Shown here piece by piece: positions 32,194-43,813 of a DNA stretch of 64,000 nt. The notes beneath the pieces were generated by a model that had not been told where the DNA came from, ran no database searches, and saw only the letters and a list, made by a program, of their open reading frames with translations. The position numbers were made by a program, and so were the translations under genes. The DNA comes from Isoetes taiwanensis. Lineage: Eukaryota; Streptophyta; Lycopodiopsida; Isoetales; Isoetaceae. Each line of letters begins with the position of its first letter. Within the stretch, counting starts at the first letter, position 1. Where the stretch lies: NCBI GenBank assembly GCA_021234155.1, contig JAJEKV010000014.1, positions 5,471,563 to 5,535,562 on the forward strand, read 5' to 3'.

Positions 32194-32532
32194 TTTTAGA
32201 AAAGGTCTGAGGAGAATATAAGCAGCAATCGATCTGCAGAATGGAGAAAGCCAGAGAGCTTAATCGCCCAATCTTGCTATAGAATTACTAGTAAATTTGT
32301 TGTTTGAATGCCCTCCCGAGTTTTAGAGTTTTCCAGAGAATCCCAGAGAGGCTATCCGGTTGGTTAGCAGACTCTCAGAATTGGGAAGAGACTGAACCTA
32401 GACTTGTCGTGTTTGCAAATTAGAGCCCAGTTGGGTGGAGAAGTTGTGCCGTAAGAACTTATTTGGAGTTCCCGGGTTGTTTTGATTAACCGTGTTTGAT
32501 AGCTTTGCAGACAGGGAATACCGTTTGTATCA
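32194..32532 (+). repeat. 3' LTR of the small element
   Basis: Second copy of the LTR, ending CCGTTTGTATCA. Confidence 0.8.
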
Positions 32533-32964
32533 AAATTACTTTCAAAACTGACATTTCTTTAATCTATTTAAAAATAGACATTTCGAGAATAAAAAACTTT
32601 TAATTTTAAGTGATTTAAGAAATTAAAAAGTTTGGCAAAAAAATAAAAATTTTGTAAATGGATTTTGATGGTTTAGTAAGCGATTGACTATATACTATTA
32701 AACTCTTAGAACTTTTACGAATACTTTTAGGATGGTTTATGTTCAATTGATTGAATGGTAAATTTTATGTTTTAATGACCATTTTACATTGACGAAATAA
32801 GTTATAAAATTAATAAAAGTTATTATTAAATCATAAATTTCATCATTTAACTAGTTTCAACTAAAACGTCCAGTTGGATGCTGCCTAGTGGCGTGACGTT
32901 AAAATACTATCTATCTATCTATCTATCTATAATTCTTTCATGGTTTATAGAGATCTAAGAGTTA
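32533..32964. other. AT-rich spacer with ATCT microsatellite
   Basis: No gene seen. A tetranucleotide repeat (TATC)n at 32907-32931 follows GACGTTAAAATAC, which resembles the 3' ends of the LINE family at 1900, so a LINE tail fragment is possible. Confidence 0.4.
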
Positions 32965-33391
32965 TTAAAATTTAACAAATAATAGCTTATAAATTGCTAG
33001 AATGCCGGTAGATAGTTTTACGAACACTAAGCTGACCATGATTGTTCGGTAATTGGCTGGACAGTGCGGATCACCCAACTCGGCTAGTGGTCCACTATGG
33101 GGGTGTTGAACATGGCAGTCAATACCGATACGATGGATGGTCCTATCAACTTCAGCAACTCCGCTTGCATACCATCCAGGTCTGGCGCTTTTCCATTGAC
33201 TAGATTCTATAGGCCTTGATCTACATCTACTTCTGTGATTTCCAGTGTTGGACTGCATTGTGGAGGTACTGTCGCCTGTGCTCCCTAGGATTATAAAGTT
33301 GCTGCATGTATTGTCTCCACCACTGTTCAGACATGATATTTCCTGTAAACTGTACTGGCTTTTTGAGCATCCTTTGCCAGAAGGTCCTGGG
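32965..33391 (-). pseudogene. LINE reverse transcriptase fragment (continuation of the LINE at 47.4-48.6 kb)
   Basis: Minus-strand readings include 'NGKAPDLDGMQAELLKLIG', matching the RT 'GKAPG.DGI..E..K' block, and 'GDPHCPANYRTIMVSLVFVK', matching 'GD...NYRPI'. The part joins to 47412 once the LTR element 33392-47411 is set aside: the EN-linker reading 'MFFLLDYHP' at the junction continues as 'RTFWQRMLKKP'. The rest of the RT is lost at about 32970. Confidence 0.75.
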
Positions 33392-33914
33392 TGTGACGAC
33401 CATACGGGTGTAATAAGAAGATGGCCATCACACATAGGCAAAAGTAATATATTGGAGATGGGTTTTGAACCAATGAGGTATTAGTTGCAAATCATCGACT
33501 CTTTCCAAGTGCACTATTGCCATGATCATAGATTTATGCCAAACGTTACATTAAAGACCATTCATGCACCTATGCTAAGTGGCGTCCCTCATGCCTGCCA
33601 AGTGGCGCACATTCACCTATTCTAGGTGGCAACCATCCACTGTTGAGTTCAGGCAATATGGCACTATATATGGAGACATTCGATGATGGCAGAACCATTC
33701 TGCTTCAATGCCAGTTACGGCCTTCTCGTGTATCTTGTTCTTCTTGCCTTGTTCTAGCTCTAGATCTTGTCAGTGATCTCGAGCCTTCTTATTCGTGTAT
33801 TCTTGTTTTGCCCTTTGCGCCATTGTACATATTATTCTTGTTAGTACATTGATTCCAGTTTATATATGTATTTTCTCTTGCACTTCCTTGTATCTAGCCC
33901 ATAGGCTCGTGACG
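33392..33914 (+). repeat. Left LTR of the short element
   Basis: 523 bp. Matches 34731-35108 plus 47283-47411, e.g. 'GACCATACGGGT', 'TTGGAGATGGGTTTTGAA', 'CACTATATATGGAGACATTC' and 'TAGGCTCGTGAC'. Confidence 0.88.
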
Positions 33915-34730
33915 GTTTAAAACAGAATCCTCATTCGGTTCGAGCCAGTCCAAGGATTTTCTTCTATAATGGATAATCAATTGGCAAATATTATGCAAGA
34001 GGTAGAGAAGATTGCAACATCATTCTATCAGTGCTATCTCGAGTTGAAGAGAATGTTGTGCAGCCTAATGCTGGGCAGAGACAAGTGTAGTTGGATGGTT
34101 AGCTACCAGTTTCACATCCAGTTCATTCTATTCCAGTTCCCGTTCCACACCCAGACCCAGTCCTAGTCCCGGTTCTAGCCCTTGATCCAGTTCTAGTTCC
34201 TGATCTTCTTAATGTTGCAAAGATCTTGGGCTCGACTGCTTGCTCAATCTTGGATTCAAACTTGCTCCTGTTGTTTTAGATCCTGCTCCTGATGTAGTTC
34301 CTTGTCTCGATCACGAGTGTGCACCTACTTTTGTTCATATTCCTGTTCCAGTTCATACTTCAATTTCTACCACTGGTCTTGTTCCTCCTCCAGTTCTGCA
34401 GTATGCTCATGCCTCTGTTCCTTCTCATGACCTAGACTTTGACCCTGTGCTACACCCTCCCAGTCTCATTTCGATATCAACTCTAGTCTCTGCTTATATT
34501 TCATATCTTGCCCTGCATTAAACCTTCCTCTATGTCTAGATCTCATGCTAGACAAAGATTGATTCAACTCATGATCTTGATTGGGTTTGATCTTTCAACT
34601 CATGAAAGATTGATCTCATATTGATTCAACTCATGATCTTGATTAGGTGTTTGATCCTGGGGGAAGAATACTATGCCTCACAATCATCATTGAGGGGAAT
34701 TTGAAGCTATCATTGTTTGGAGGGGGATAA

Positions 34731-35108
34731 TGTCACGACCATACGGGTATAATACGAAGATGGTCGTCGCACATAGGCAAATGCAATATGTTGGAGATGG
34801 GTTTTGAATCAACGAGATGTTGGTTGCAAGTCATCGACTCTTTCCAAATGCACTATTGTCACAATCATAGAGTTATGCCAAACGTCTTCTCTATGTACGT
34901 CAAGGACCATTCATGCACCTATGCTAAGTGGTGTCCCTCATGCCTGCCAAGTGGTGCACATACACCTATTCTAGGTGGTGACCATCCACTATTGAGTTCA
35001 TGCAATATGGCACTATATATGGAGACATTCGAGGATGGCAGGACCATTCTACTTCAACGCCAGTTTGCTTTCTCATGTATCTTGTTTTTCTTGTCTTGTT
35101 CTAGCTCT
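34731..35108 (+). repeat. Right LTR of the short element, first part
   Basis: Begins TGTCACGACCATACGGG. It is interrupted at 35108 by the chromovirus and resumes at 47283. Confidence 0.88.
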
Positions 35109-36611
35109 TGTGACGCTCCCTGAACATATACGGCACTCCGGACGTATACATACGGGGACTTTCCCCTCCCATGGCGGTCAGCTCACCATGAGCAGGGCCC
35201 TCCATCTAACTCGGACCATCTATGGGAAGATGCCCGGGTGAAGGACACGGAGGTGTCATTCGGCCCACGCCTTCGATGGGACTCCTATGTCGCGGAAGCG
35301 TGAATACAAGTTAGCATACAGCATAATCATATCATAAATAACCACCACGAAGGGTGGCACATCCATCCAACTGATGATAACAGAGAAGATACATCTAAAA
35401 CTAAGGAAAACACCCCAAACCCAAGGTTCTACCCCGGCTCAGACTCCAATGGGGATCGACTGACGGCTAGGTCTCAGGAGATCAGCAGACAGAATCTTAG
35501 CATGGCATTGGCTGGCATATATAGAACATCGGCTAGGGTTGTCCACTCCATCCGCGCCTCCTGTGCACACTTTGCAGATGAGCTGATCAAGCTATGGCGT
35601 CATTATAGCCTTCCGGAGACGCAATCCCCAGGCATCACCCTTCGGGACTACTCCGGGTTACATCTCCCCGGTCCGATGAGGCAGGTCAGGGAAGTGTCCC
35701 TTCCCAGGGTCGCAGTGATTCCATGGATGAGCTAGAGGACACGTGCCGCATAAGCGACCCCCGCATCCGTACCCGACCTAATCCCCTAACTTTATCTTCA
35801 AAGTACAGGATGATCACACCACTGTACCCAGGGAGTGTCAGACCCATACCCGGCCCTCTACGTGACCGGCTATTAGGCCTAGCTCACTGAAGAAGTCCCC
35901 GTAGCCTTTTATGCTCAGGCAAGACCCCACCCCACACTTCATCACTACGGCCCCTTATCTGGTGCTTCAATCATGCCATAGATTCCACAGCTCGGTGGGA
36001 TCTTGTGCACAGGCCGCAAGTACTGGGTACTACGGGAGCTACTAGGAGCATACTAATGAGCATAGGTTACAGAGGTCTCTACCCCCCTTAATCCCTGCTT
36101 TCTGGAAGAATTAACAGAGATACTACCAAAGATACATCCATCCATCCATCACAGAGCATAATCAAAAGTTGAGAACAGTTCTAACTATCAAACAAGGGTT
36201 AATCATCATCAGAGACAAGCAAAGAAGCCTGATAGAGGCGCTGGCCCTAGGAATACCAAATTAATCTATCCACTAACCCGAATTCCGGCTGGAACCGTTG
36301 TCATGTGGGATCTCCATCTTCAAGTAGCCTGGGCGCCCAGCAGCTCCTCTTCCTGGGTTCGATTTGGGGCAAATTGGGATAGGGATCCAATTTGCTGCTC
36401 CAAATTAGCATTCTCCTACTGGCCAATCGAGTTTGGCCAGGTGTCATGTTCCTAATTAATTAATTAGCTTAACTTAATTAGCTTAATTAAGTGAATCATA
36501 GCTAAATTAATCCTTTGTGGTTAGGTTACATACCCCCATGATGGCGTATCCTCGGCCGGTGACGTGTCAGTATATTTATACGTACACCGTATAAATATGT
36601 GGAACGTCACA
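35109..36611 (-). repeat. Chromovirus 3' LTR
   Basis: 1503 bp with inverted ends TGTGACG...CGTCACA on the plus strand. Confidence 0.92.
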
Positions 36612-36625
36612 TTCTCCCTCCCCTT
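36612..36625 (-). promoter_or_regulatory. Chromovirus polypurine tract
   Basis: Minus strand reads AAGGGGAGGGAGAA directly against the 3' LTR. Confidence 0.85.
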
Positions 36626-37225
36626 AGAATAATGCCGTCCCTCGATTGGGGTTAATTTAAAAAATGACTAACATCTTAGTAGTATAAAATATAGTAAGTT
36701 ACACAGAAAATACGAGAATAATTTCTTATTTCTGAAGGTAACAGAAATTAAGTTTAAAAACACAGAACAAGGACCGGAGTCCAATAGCAAAGATTATGAA
36801 GGTAACATGAAACTCATGAAACAACGTATAAACACCAAAGCTTGGGCCATCAACAACCCTCTATACATGGGCAGGTCATGTACCGCTCATTGGCCTGCAC
36901 ATGTCAATACGTCAGTATATATACATATTAATTAAGTTGTGGTTGAAGGGACCACCCCCTATAAGAAAGTAAAAGAAAAAACTATCTACAGGGAAACCTA
37001 TCATGCCTATGGTTCGCAATTCATTGCGGCATAAGGAATGGCCAAGTTCCCATTATAGCCGAGATGAACGCGGCCTATCAACTACATGCTTTGCAAGCAA
37101 TCCGCGGTCATGCCGACATTGACAATGCACCACGTCCTAGGGAACACCAAGGTGATCTCATCATCGGTAACTACTCTTATTTACGATGCATCTACCCCCA
37201 TAGCCTACTGCATGATCCGTGCCGA
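36626..37225. other. Chromovirus 3' untranslated region
   Basis: About 600 bp between the polypurine tract and the pol stop. No supported gene. Confidence 0.5.
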
Positions 37226-40200
37226 ATCAAGCCTTCCAAGCTTACCGCCGGGTGGGGGTTGATGACATCATTGATGGTGCAGCCTTGAGATTCCCGTATG
37301 AAGTCCGGATAGTGCTTTTCAAGGTCTGTCTTCATCACCCACGTAGCATCCTCAGCTGGCAAGTGCTTCCACTTGACCAAATATTGTAGCATTTGAGTTC
37401 TTCTGGTCTGCTTGTAGGCCCGATCAAGAAGAGCTTCAGGCACTATCTCTAGATGCTCTTCTGTCATTTCAAGGAGGGTGGGTGTATCCAACATCTCCTC
37501 TGGATCAGGAGTGTGTCGCTTCAGAAGACTCACACGAAAGACCTTGTGGATCTTCAAGCGGGGTGGCAAATCCAATCGATATGCCTGTTCTCCAACGCGT
37601 TCAATGATCTTGAACGGCCCAGACCATCTGGGTGCCAGTTTCTTGCAGTTACCAATCTTAAGCTTGGCTTGCTTAACCTTAATCTTGAGCCAAACTGAGT
37701 CGCTCAAATATTCGTGGGGTCCTATGCTTATCAGCCACACTTTTCTGCCGACTACGCGCAGCCAATAAATAACCACGAATTTCCTCAACCAAAGCTTGCA
37801 TTTCCAAGAGGAGTTGCTGAGAAACCTCCACCTTAGAAACAGGATTATGCCATGTGTCTGGAGTAAGGCATTGATAACCATAATTTATCATGAAGGGAGA
37901 CATTCTAGAAGACTCCTGTTTCATGCTGTTATAGGCAAACTCCACTAAATAAATGTAGTCAGCCCACTGAGATCGCTTACTCCACACATAGCTTCGCAAC
38001 ATATCCTCTATAATGCGATTGGTGCGCTCTGTCTGTCCATCCGTCTGAGGATGATATGCTGTACTCATAACAAGCTTGGTCTGGATGGTGGCAAAGAAAT
38101 CTTTCCAGAATGCACTTACAAACTTGGGATCCCTGTCGGATACTATCACTCGTGGCATCCCGTGTAATCTGAAGATTTCCTTTGCAAACAGCAAAGTTGT
38201 GTCCAAGGCTGTATCTGTGGTGCGACATGGCAAGAAATGAGCCATCTTCGACAACTTGTCAACCACTACCATTAAGGCATCATATCCACGGAGGGTGCGT
38301 GGAAGGCCCACAATGAAATCCATGGTTATCACTTCCCATTTGGCGTTGGGCACATCCAGAGGTTGCAATTCTCCTGGAATCTCTAATTGCTCGGCCTTGG
38401 TTTGCTGACACACTTGACATTGCTTAATGTATCTGGCAATGTCCTTCTTCATACGCGGCCAATAATAGCTGGAGCGAATCTTAAAGTAGGTTTTTATGAA
38501 ACCTGCATGTCTAGCTATAGGGCTGTTGTGTGTATCATGGAGAATAAGCTTATGTACTCCCAAAGTTTCGGGTACACACAACTTATCTTTATAATAAAGC
38601 AAATTGCCCTCCTTCTTATAAGAACGGAAAGCCTCACGCTCCTTATCTGTCCGTGCCTCCTTGGCCAAACTGTTCCACACTTCACGGAATTCTGGATCCG
38701 TGGCCAAGGTCTGCTCTATTTGCTTTCTGAACTCACTGGTGAGCGTGGAAATCACATTACAATGGGTTCGGGTTGCCAAGGGATGGCGTGACAAAGCATC
38801 CGCAACCACATTGTGCTTACCTGGCTTATACATAATCTCAAAATCATACTCCTCAAGAAACTCCATCCATCTTCTCTGACTGAGATTGAGATTTGGCTGG
38901 GTAGAAAGATAAAGGAGACTCTGGTGATCCGTATCTAACTGGAATCTTCTACCAAGAAGGTAGTGTCTCCGTATACGCAAAGCGCGTACAACTGCTAACA
39001 ATTCCTGATCATGGGTAGGGTATCGCTGTTCGGTTTCATTCATCTTCTTAGAATCATACGCAATAACCCTCCCCTCCTGCATTAGAACTCCTCCAGTAGC
39101 AATTTTACTGGCATCTGTTGCTACTAGCTTATCTTTCTCCGGGTCTGGTAACGTGAGGACTGGCGCTGAAGTCATAGCATCTTTAAGTTTCTGAAAGCTT
39201 GCCTGAACCTTCGTCTTCCAGTGATCTACCCAATCCTTCACTTTCTCATGCTTTGTAAGGTCTGTGAGAGGGCCTGCAATCTTGGCAAAGTCCTTGACAA
39301 ATTTCCTGTAATATCCTGCCAAGCCCAAAAAACTCCTTACCTCTGAAACATTACCCGGAATTGGCCAATGCTTGACTGCCTCTATTTTTGCGGGATCTGT
39401 AGCAATTCCTTCGGCTGAAATCACATGTCCCAAATAATCCACCTTTGGTGTGGCAAACTTGCACCTAGAGAACTTTGCAAATAGCTAGTGACGTCTTAGT
39501 TTCTGCAAGGCCATCCTAAGGTGCTTCTCGTGCTCCTCAAGGGTTTTAATGTAGATGAGAATGTCGTCAAAGAATATAACAACAAAATCATCCAAGTATT
39601 CTCGGAAGACATCATTCATCAATCGCATAAAAGTCGGGGAGCGTTAGTTAAACCAAAAGGCATAACTGTGAATTCATAATGCCCGTATCTAGTACGAAAG
39701 GCAGATTTATGGATGTCATCCTCTTTTATTCTTATCTCTGATACTCGAAGCGTAAGTCAATATTTGAGAAGTATTTGGCCCCTTGCAATTGGTCCATAAG
39801 ATCATCTGCTCTAGGTAAAGCATAGTGATTCTTGATCGTATGCTTGTTGAGCTGCCTATAGTCAATGCACATCCTCATGGAGCCATCCTTCTTTTTAACA
39901 AAGAGAATAGGAGCACCAAAAGGTGAAACACTAGGCCGAATGAATCCTAGGTTCAATAGCTCCTGGAGTTTCTTTTTAAGCTCAGCCAACTCGGGAGGAC
40001 TCATGCGGTACGGCGCCTTACTGGTAGGCTTAGTACCCGGTTCCAAAGCTATTTCACTCTCCACCCCTCTGAAAGGAGGAAGTTTCTGGATCTCATCGGG
40101 AAAAAGATCCCTAAACTCTCTGATAAGACTAGCAATGTTCTCTGGCAATGCATCGATTACCTCTTTCTGTTTAGCATCTGACTCAATGGAGGCCAGTCTG

Positions 40201-40880
40201 ATAATGCAAAGTATCTTATCCTTGCGTATAGCCTTATCTAACTGCCTGATAGACATGGACTGCATAATTGGGTTTAATGGATCACCTTTAATAGTTACTC
40301 GGGCTCCATTAGCTGCGTTGAAGGTCACTTCCCGTTTCTCGCAGTCTATATTGGCTTTAGCAGATGCCAAGAATTCCATGCCGACAAGAAGGTCATATTT
40401 GCCGATATCCATTAGCTCGGCACCTAAGGCAACTGGTGCACCTGGCAACTGCATATTGAGGTTAATGCGACGGCCATTTGTATGTCTGATCTTACCACTG
40501 GCTAAGGTTACCGGTCGCGGTCTGGATCTTAAAGTCTCAAGTTTCAACACCTGGGCCATTCTGGGAGAAGCAAAATTATGGGTACTGCTCGTATCCATAA
40601 GAATAACAAAGGACTTACTGTCTACCTGGCCTATGGCAGAAATGACGGCAGGCTGACTTTCAGCATTGCCGGTTTCAATAGCTGCAAAAATATGAGACGC
40701 ACCGTGAATATACTCGTGGGCCTCCTCGTCAGCAGGTGGTGGAGACTCGAGATCGTCCCAATCGAGGTCGGCCATTGCCAGCTGAGCGGTTTGTGTGACA
40801 TAGGGGCAGTTCTGCATCATGTGCCCGGGCCGCATACACCTGAAACATGCCTTATCTTTGCGGAGCTGTTCTCGAGCCTC
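37226..40880 (-). pseudogene. Chromovirus protease, RT, RNase H, integrase and chromodomain (broken pol)
   Basis: The zinc knuckle '[14 protein letters not shown]' is at about 40850. The protease block reads '[15 protein letters not shown]' (about 40605; DTS in place of the usual DSG/DTG). RT opens with '[20 protein letters not shown]' (about 39900). A frame change follows 'NIDL', and '[10 protein letters not shown]' (about 39550) keeps the FFDD catalytic pair. RNase H has '[15 protein letters not shown]'. Integrase has an HHCC zinc region ('CQVCQQTK') and D, D, E in 'ITMDFIVGL', '[10 protein letters not shown]' and 'GQTERTNR'. A frameshift near 37720 leads to the GPF motif 'RWSGPFKIIERVG' and the chromodomain 'YLVKWKHLPAEDATWV'. 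The chromodomain steers integration to marked chromatin in this family. Confidence 0.92.
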
Positions 40881-41600
40881 TTTAGGAATGGACTATAAGA
40901 GGTCCCGAACTGAGCTGCTCATATTATTCGGCTTGTCTGGCACGTTGAAGGTAACTTTCTTATCCTGTCACCCATTTGAATTTTGTTGAGGGGGTCCAGG
41001 ACTTGGAGAACGAGGCTTATACGGTGTGTAAGGGCGAGGCTGAGAATAAGAGGCAGGACGCTGATCCTCGAGGCTTAATGCCTTAGCCTCAGCCTCTGCA
41101 AAAGATTTTGGGTCTATGACCTTTACAATTCTTTTAATTGATGGTGCCAACCCTTCAATATAACCTTCCACTGCCCTCTTCTCATTCATACCCGGCACAT
41201 ACAGCCTCAAGTGCATGAACTCGTCAGTATAGGTTTGCACTGACATGCTCTTCTGCTCCAACCTATAGAAAGTCTGTATCTGCTGGCCTTGTGTGCACGG
41301 GGCACATAGTGTGACTTAAAAGCCTTTGCAAACTTCTTAAACTTGCACCTGCTCCTGTCCAAATGCTTTGCCCTCGCATAACCCTTCCACCAAATTCTGG
41401 CTGCACCGGTGAGGTTGGTGGTGGCGACCTTACCTGTATCCTTCTCGATCATACCATATGATTTCCCAAATTCCTTCATCTCGTCTAACCAAGATTCCGC
41501 ATTAAGACCTCCCCTGGATTTCCCATCAAACTGGGCTAACTTCCTGTTCTTCCATATGCTTGTAATGGTTGTGTCCACGGTCTTGCGGTATTCCTTATCC
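40856..41600 (-). pseudogene. Chromovirus gag
   Basis: The minus strand reads 'WLDEMKEFGKSYGMIEKDTG', 'GAARIWWKGYARAKH' and, after a frame change near 41265, 'MSVQTYTDEFMHLRLYVPGM' and 'YIEGLAPSIKRIV'. These are typical Retrotrans_gag blocks (W...F, Y...F..L). In-frame TGA 40970-40968 and a TAG near 40900 precede the zinc knuckle. A proline-rich stretch (PYTPYKPRSPSPGPP) separates capsid and knuckle. The N-terminal start is unclear: a frame at 42007-41813 may be the true beginning. Confidence 0.8.
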
Positions 41601-42130
41601 TTCTTGGCATGGCGACCTGACGAGATGGATGACTCCGAAGATTCAGAGGTGTCGGTCTGTGAAGACGTGGCACTCTCACTAGAAGACCTTCTACGTTGCT
41701 TGGCATGGTGTTTCCTCTGTGCAGGCAGGGGTGCTGGTGCCGGTGCGGGTGGCTGCTCGGGTGGTGGACTCGGCGGTAATGGCGGTAACTCCGGTCCATT
41801 TTCAGGTGCGAACTACGGAGGGTTTGTGTTCAACACATAGGCTTGCAGCTCTACTAGCTGCCTCTTCATCAAAAGGAGCTCTTGTTCGGGTGTCAATCTG
41901 CCAGCATCTGGAGGGGTATGCCAAGAAGCATTACGTACACCGTCTATATACACATAAGAAGGTATAAGCGAGTGTAATATTATACAAAGTGTCACAATGA
42001 AGACCATTTTGAACAGTACAATGAAACATAAGAAAATAGTATATATATATTATGTGATGGCTCATTGAAAAATGCCAATCAAAAATTACATTCATAAGCA
42101 ATACAAGGATTTATAATTATGAAAACATAT

Positions 42131-43537
42131 CTAAGAACTAGGTCCCTCATCTTCCTCCATAGGTATATCCGGCTGTGGAGGCGGGCGATAACACATTAAA
42201 GTGGTGCTGGGACTAGCAGAGAGGGCGGCTCGAGCTGCTGCATCTGGTGGTAGGCAAGTCGCCAGAGGTGCTGCGACAAGGAGACACATGTTAGCCCAGC
42301 CCGCAATGTCCCCCAATGCCACAATAGCAAGATCGCGTCGGACCAAAGTAACAGTGGAGGCATGATAATCAATCTTCTTGTGTCCCGCTAAGGTGGATAA
42401 TGCACGGAGTGCCCACCAAGATGCTTCCGATTGAGGCCCCAAATACTTGGAGAAGAAAAGGACCTCGCCTTGTCGGAAAGCAGATAGGAAAAATCGGGTC
42501 AACGGATTGCCCATGGCCTTAACCCGTGGATCCCTCGAGGTTTCTGTTTCCTTCTCCAAATTGATGGGTATCTTCTCCTGCTCCGCCTCTTCTTTATCAT
42601 CCTGAAGACTTATCTTGGATCACAAAGGTCTTCCTCACCCTGATCTACCTCTCCCATAGTGATCTCCAAGATCTGACTTGTAGGAGGAGGTAGCATGATA
42701 CCAGCAAACTGCTCTTCAGGAGGCTGTGTGTCATCGGTCAGTATGAGCTGACGGAGAGACAAGAGAGTCTCAACGGGCTCTATCTCTTCTGGCCAGAATG
42801 TAAATAATTCTTGGACTTGCGGCGGATGCACAACAGGTGTTGTGAAATCGACGAAGTCGTCCTTGCAGAACTCTGCAAGCTCATAAAGGACTTCAGGCTT
42901 TCGCCGGCCGCGCATGTCAGCGATGACCGGATAGGCCCACATGATGTCTTCTAAGAGAAGATACTCTTGATTGTTCAAGAGTATAGTGGGAAGAATCTAA
43001 CCCTTCAAGCTTTAGGGCTTTGTCACGGGATGTCGGTGCCTCGGTTGCTACTTGCTTCCACCGTACAAAATCATGCTCTTCGACGACTTCATCGTCCTCT
43101 GGGTTAGAAGGTAATGGCGTGGTAGACTGCTCTGCAGGTATCTGTACATCTTCTATGTACTGGTCCATGACTATTGCCAGTGCAAAACGGGCTTCAAAAC
43201 AAAGCTGGCGGTCTATGGTGACAATAGGGAGGTCGGTCCCTCTTCTCCTGATGCCCCTAAGAACATTATATGCATGATCATCACCTCCCAACATCTCTAT
43301 CAAGGTGTTGGAGTCGAGGTACAACTGGGAATCTGCCTCGTTGAGCACACACGCAGGCACAATCTCTTCGTAGAAGAACTGAAGGAAATGTGCGTAGTCA
43401 GGATGTGCTTGCGTATTGTGGATAAGATCCACTTGCTGGAGCAGATAGGGGTGCAGTACATCAAAGGGAACCGCGGGGTCCCAATGCTCACCGTCCAGGT
43501 ACCATTGTTGTAGAGTAGGGCGGTCCATGATGGACAA
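42131..43537 (-). pseudogene. Unknown leader protein of the chromovirus (second frame upstream of gag)
   Basis: Three minus-strand segments (43537-42917, 42978-42610, 42559-42131) follow one another with frame changes near 42980 and 42600. Together they would make about 460 residues. Visible features: 'MDRPTLQQWYLDGEHWDPAV' at the start, an acidic middle (NPEDDEVVEEHD), 'EYLLLEDIMWAYPVIADMRG', 'FFLSAFRQGEVLFFSKYLGP' and an acidic end (PMEEDEGPSS). I recognise no family. It lies between the H3-containing frame and gag on the same strand, so it probably belongs to the same element. Plant elements with an extra ORF before gag are known (Ogre/Tat), but I see no likeness to that ORF. Confidence 0.5.
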
Positions 43538-43813
43538 GGAACAAGGGAGGAGGAGGAAGGCGCTGAAGGCAAAGAGAGAAATGAAACCCTAATGTCCAAA
43601 AAGTAACTTTATAGCTTTTTGGCACGTTTTTCTAGGTAACAAAAAAAATATTATTTATTTAATAATTTACACTTATATATACGAGATAAACATTAAAATA
43701 CACAATTTGATTCATAGTTCTCAAAGAAGAGTATTAACATAGATAACTTATATCAAATTTTTACACAATGTTAAGGAAAAAGTGAAAAAAAACATAATAT
43801 TAATCTTCCGTAA

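Larger units (their letters stand above)
30914..32532 (+). mobile_element. Small non-autonomous LTR element (TRIM/LARD-like)
   Basis: Two direct repeats (about 30914-31270 and 32194-32532) flank about 920 bp. The left repeat ends GTTTGTATCA and is followed within 2 bp by TGGTATCAGAGC (31273-31284), an initiator tRNA-Met primer-binding site. The right repeat ends at the same TATCA. The internal region encodes no gag or pol. It would need proteins from another element to move. The left LTR has about 16 bp not in the right one. I could not fix the outer 5' edge or a target duplication with certainty. Confidence 0.8.

Noticed and set aside
33915-34730. A proline-rich protein gene inside the short LTR element
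   Set aside because: The proline-rich reading comes from a low-complexity CCAGTTCC repeat and has stops. No gag motif could be shown.
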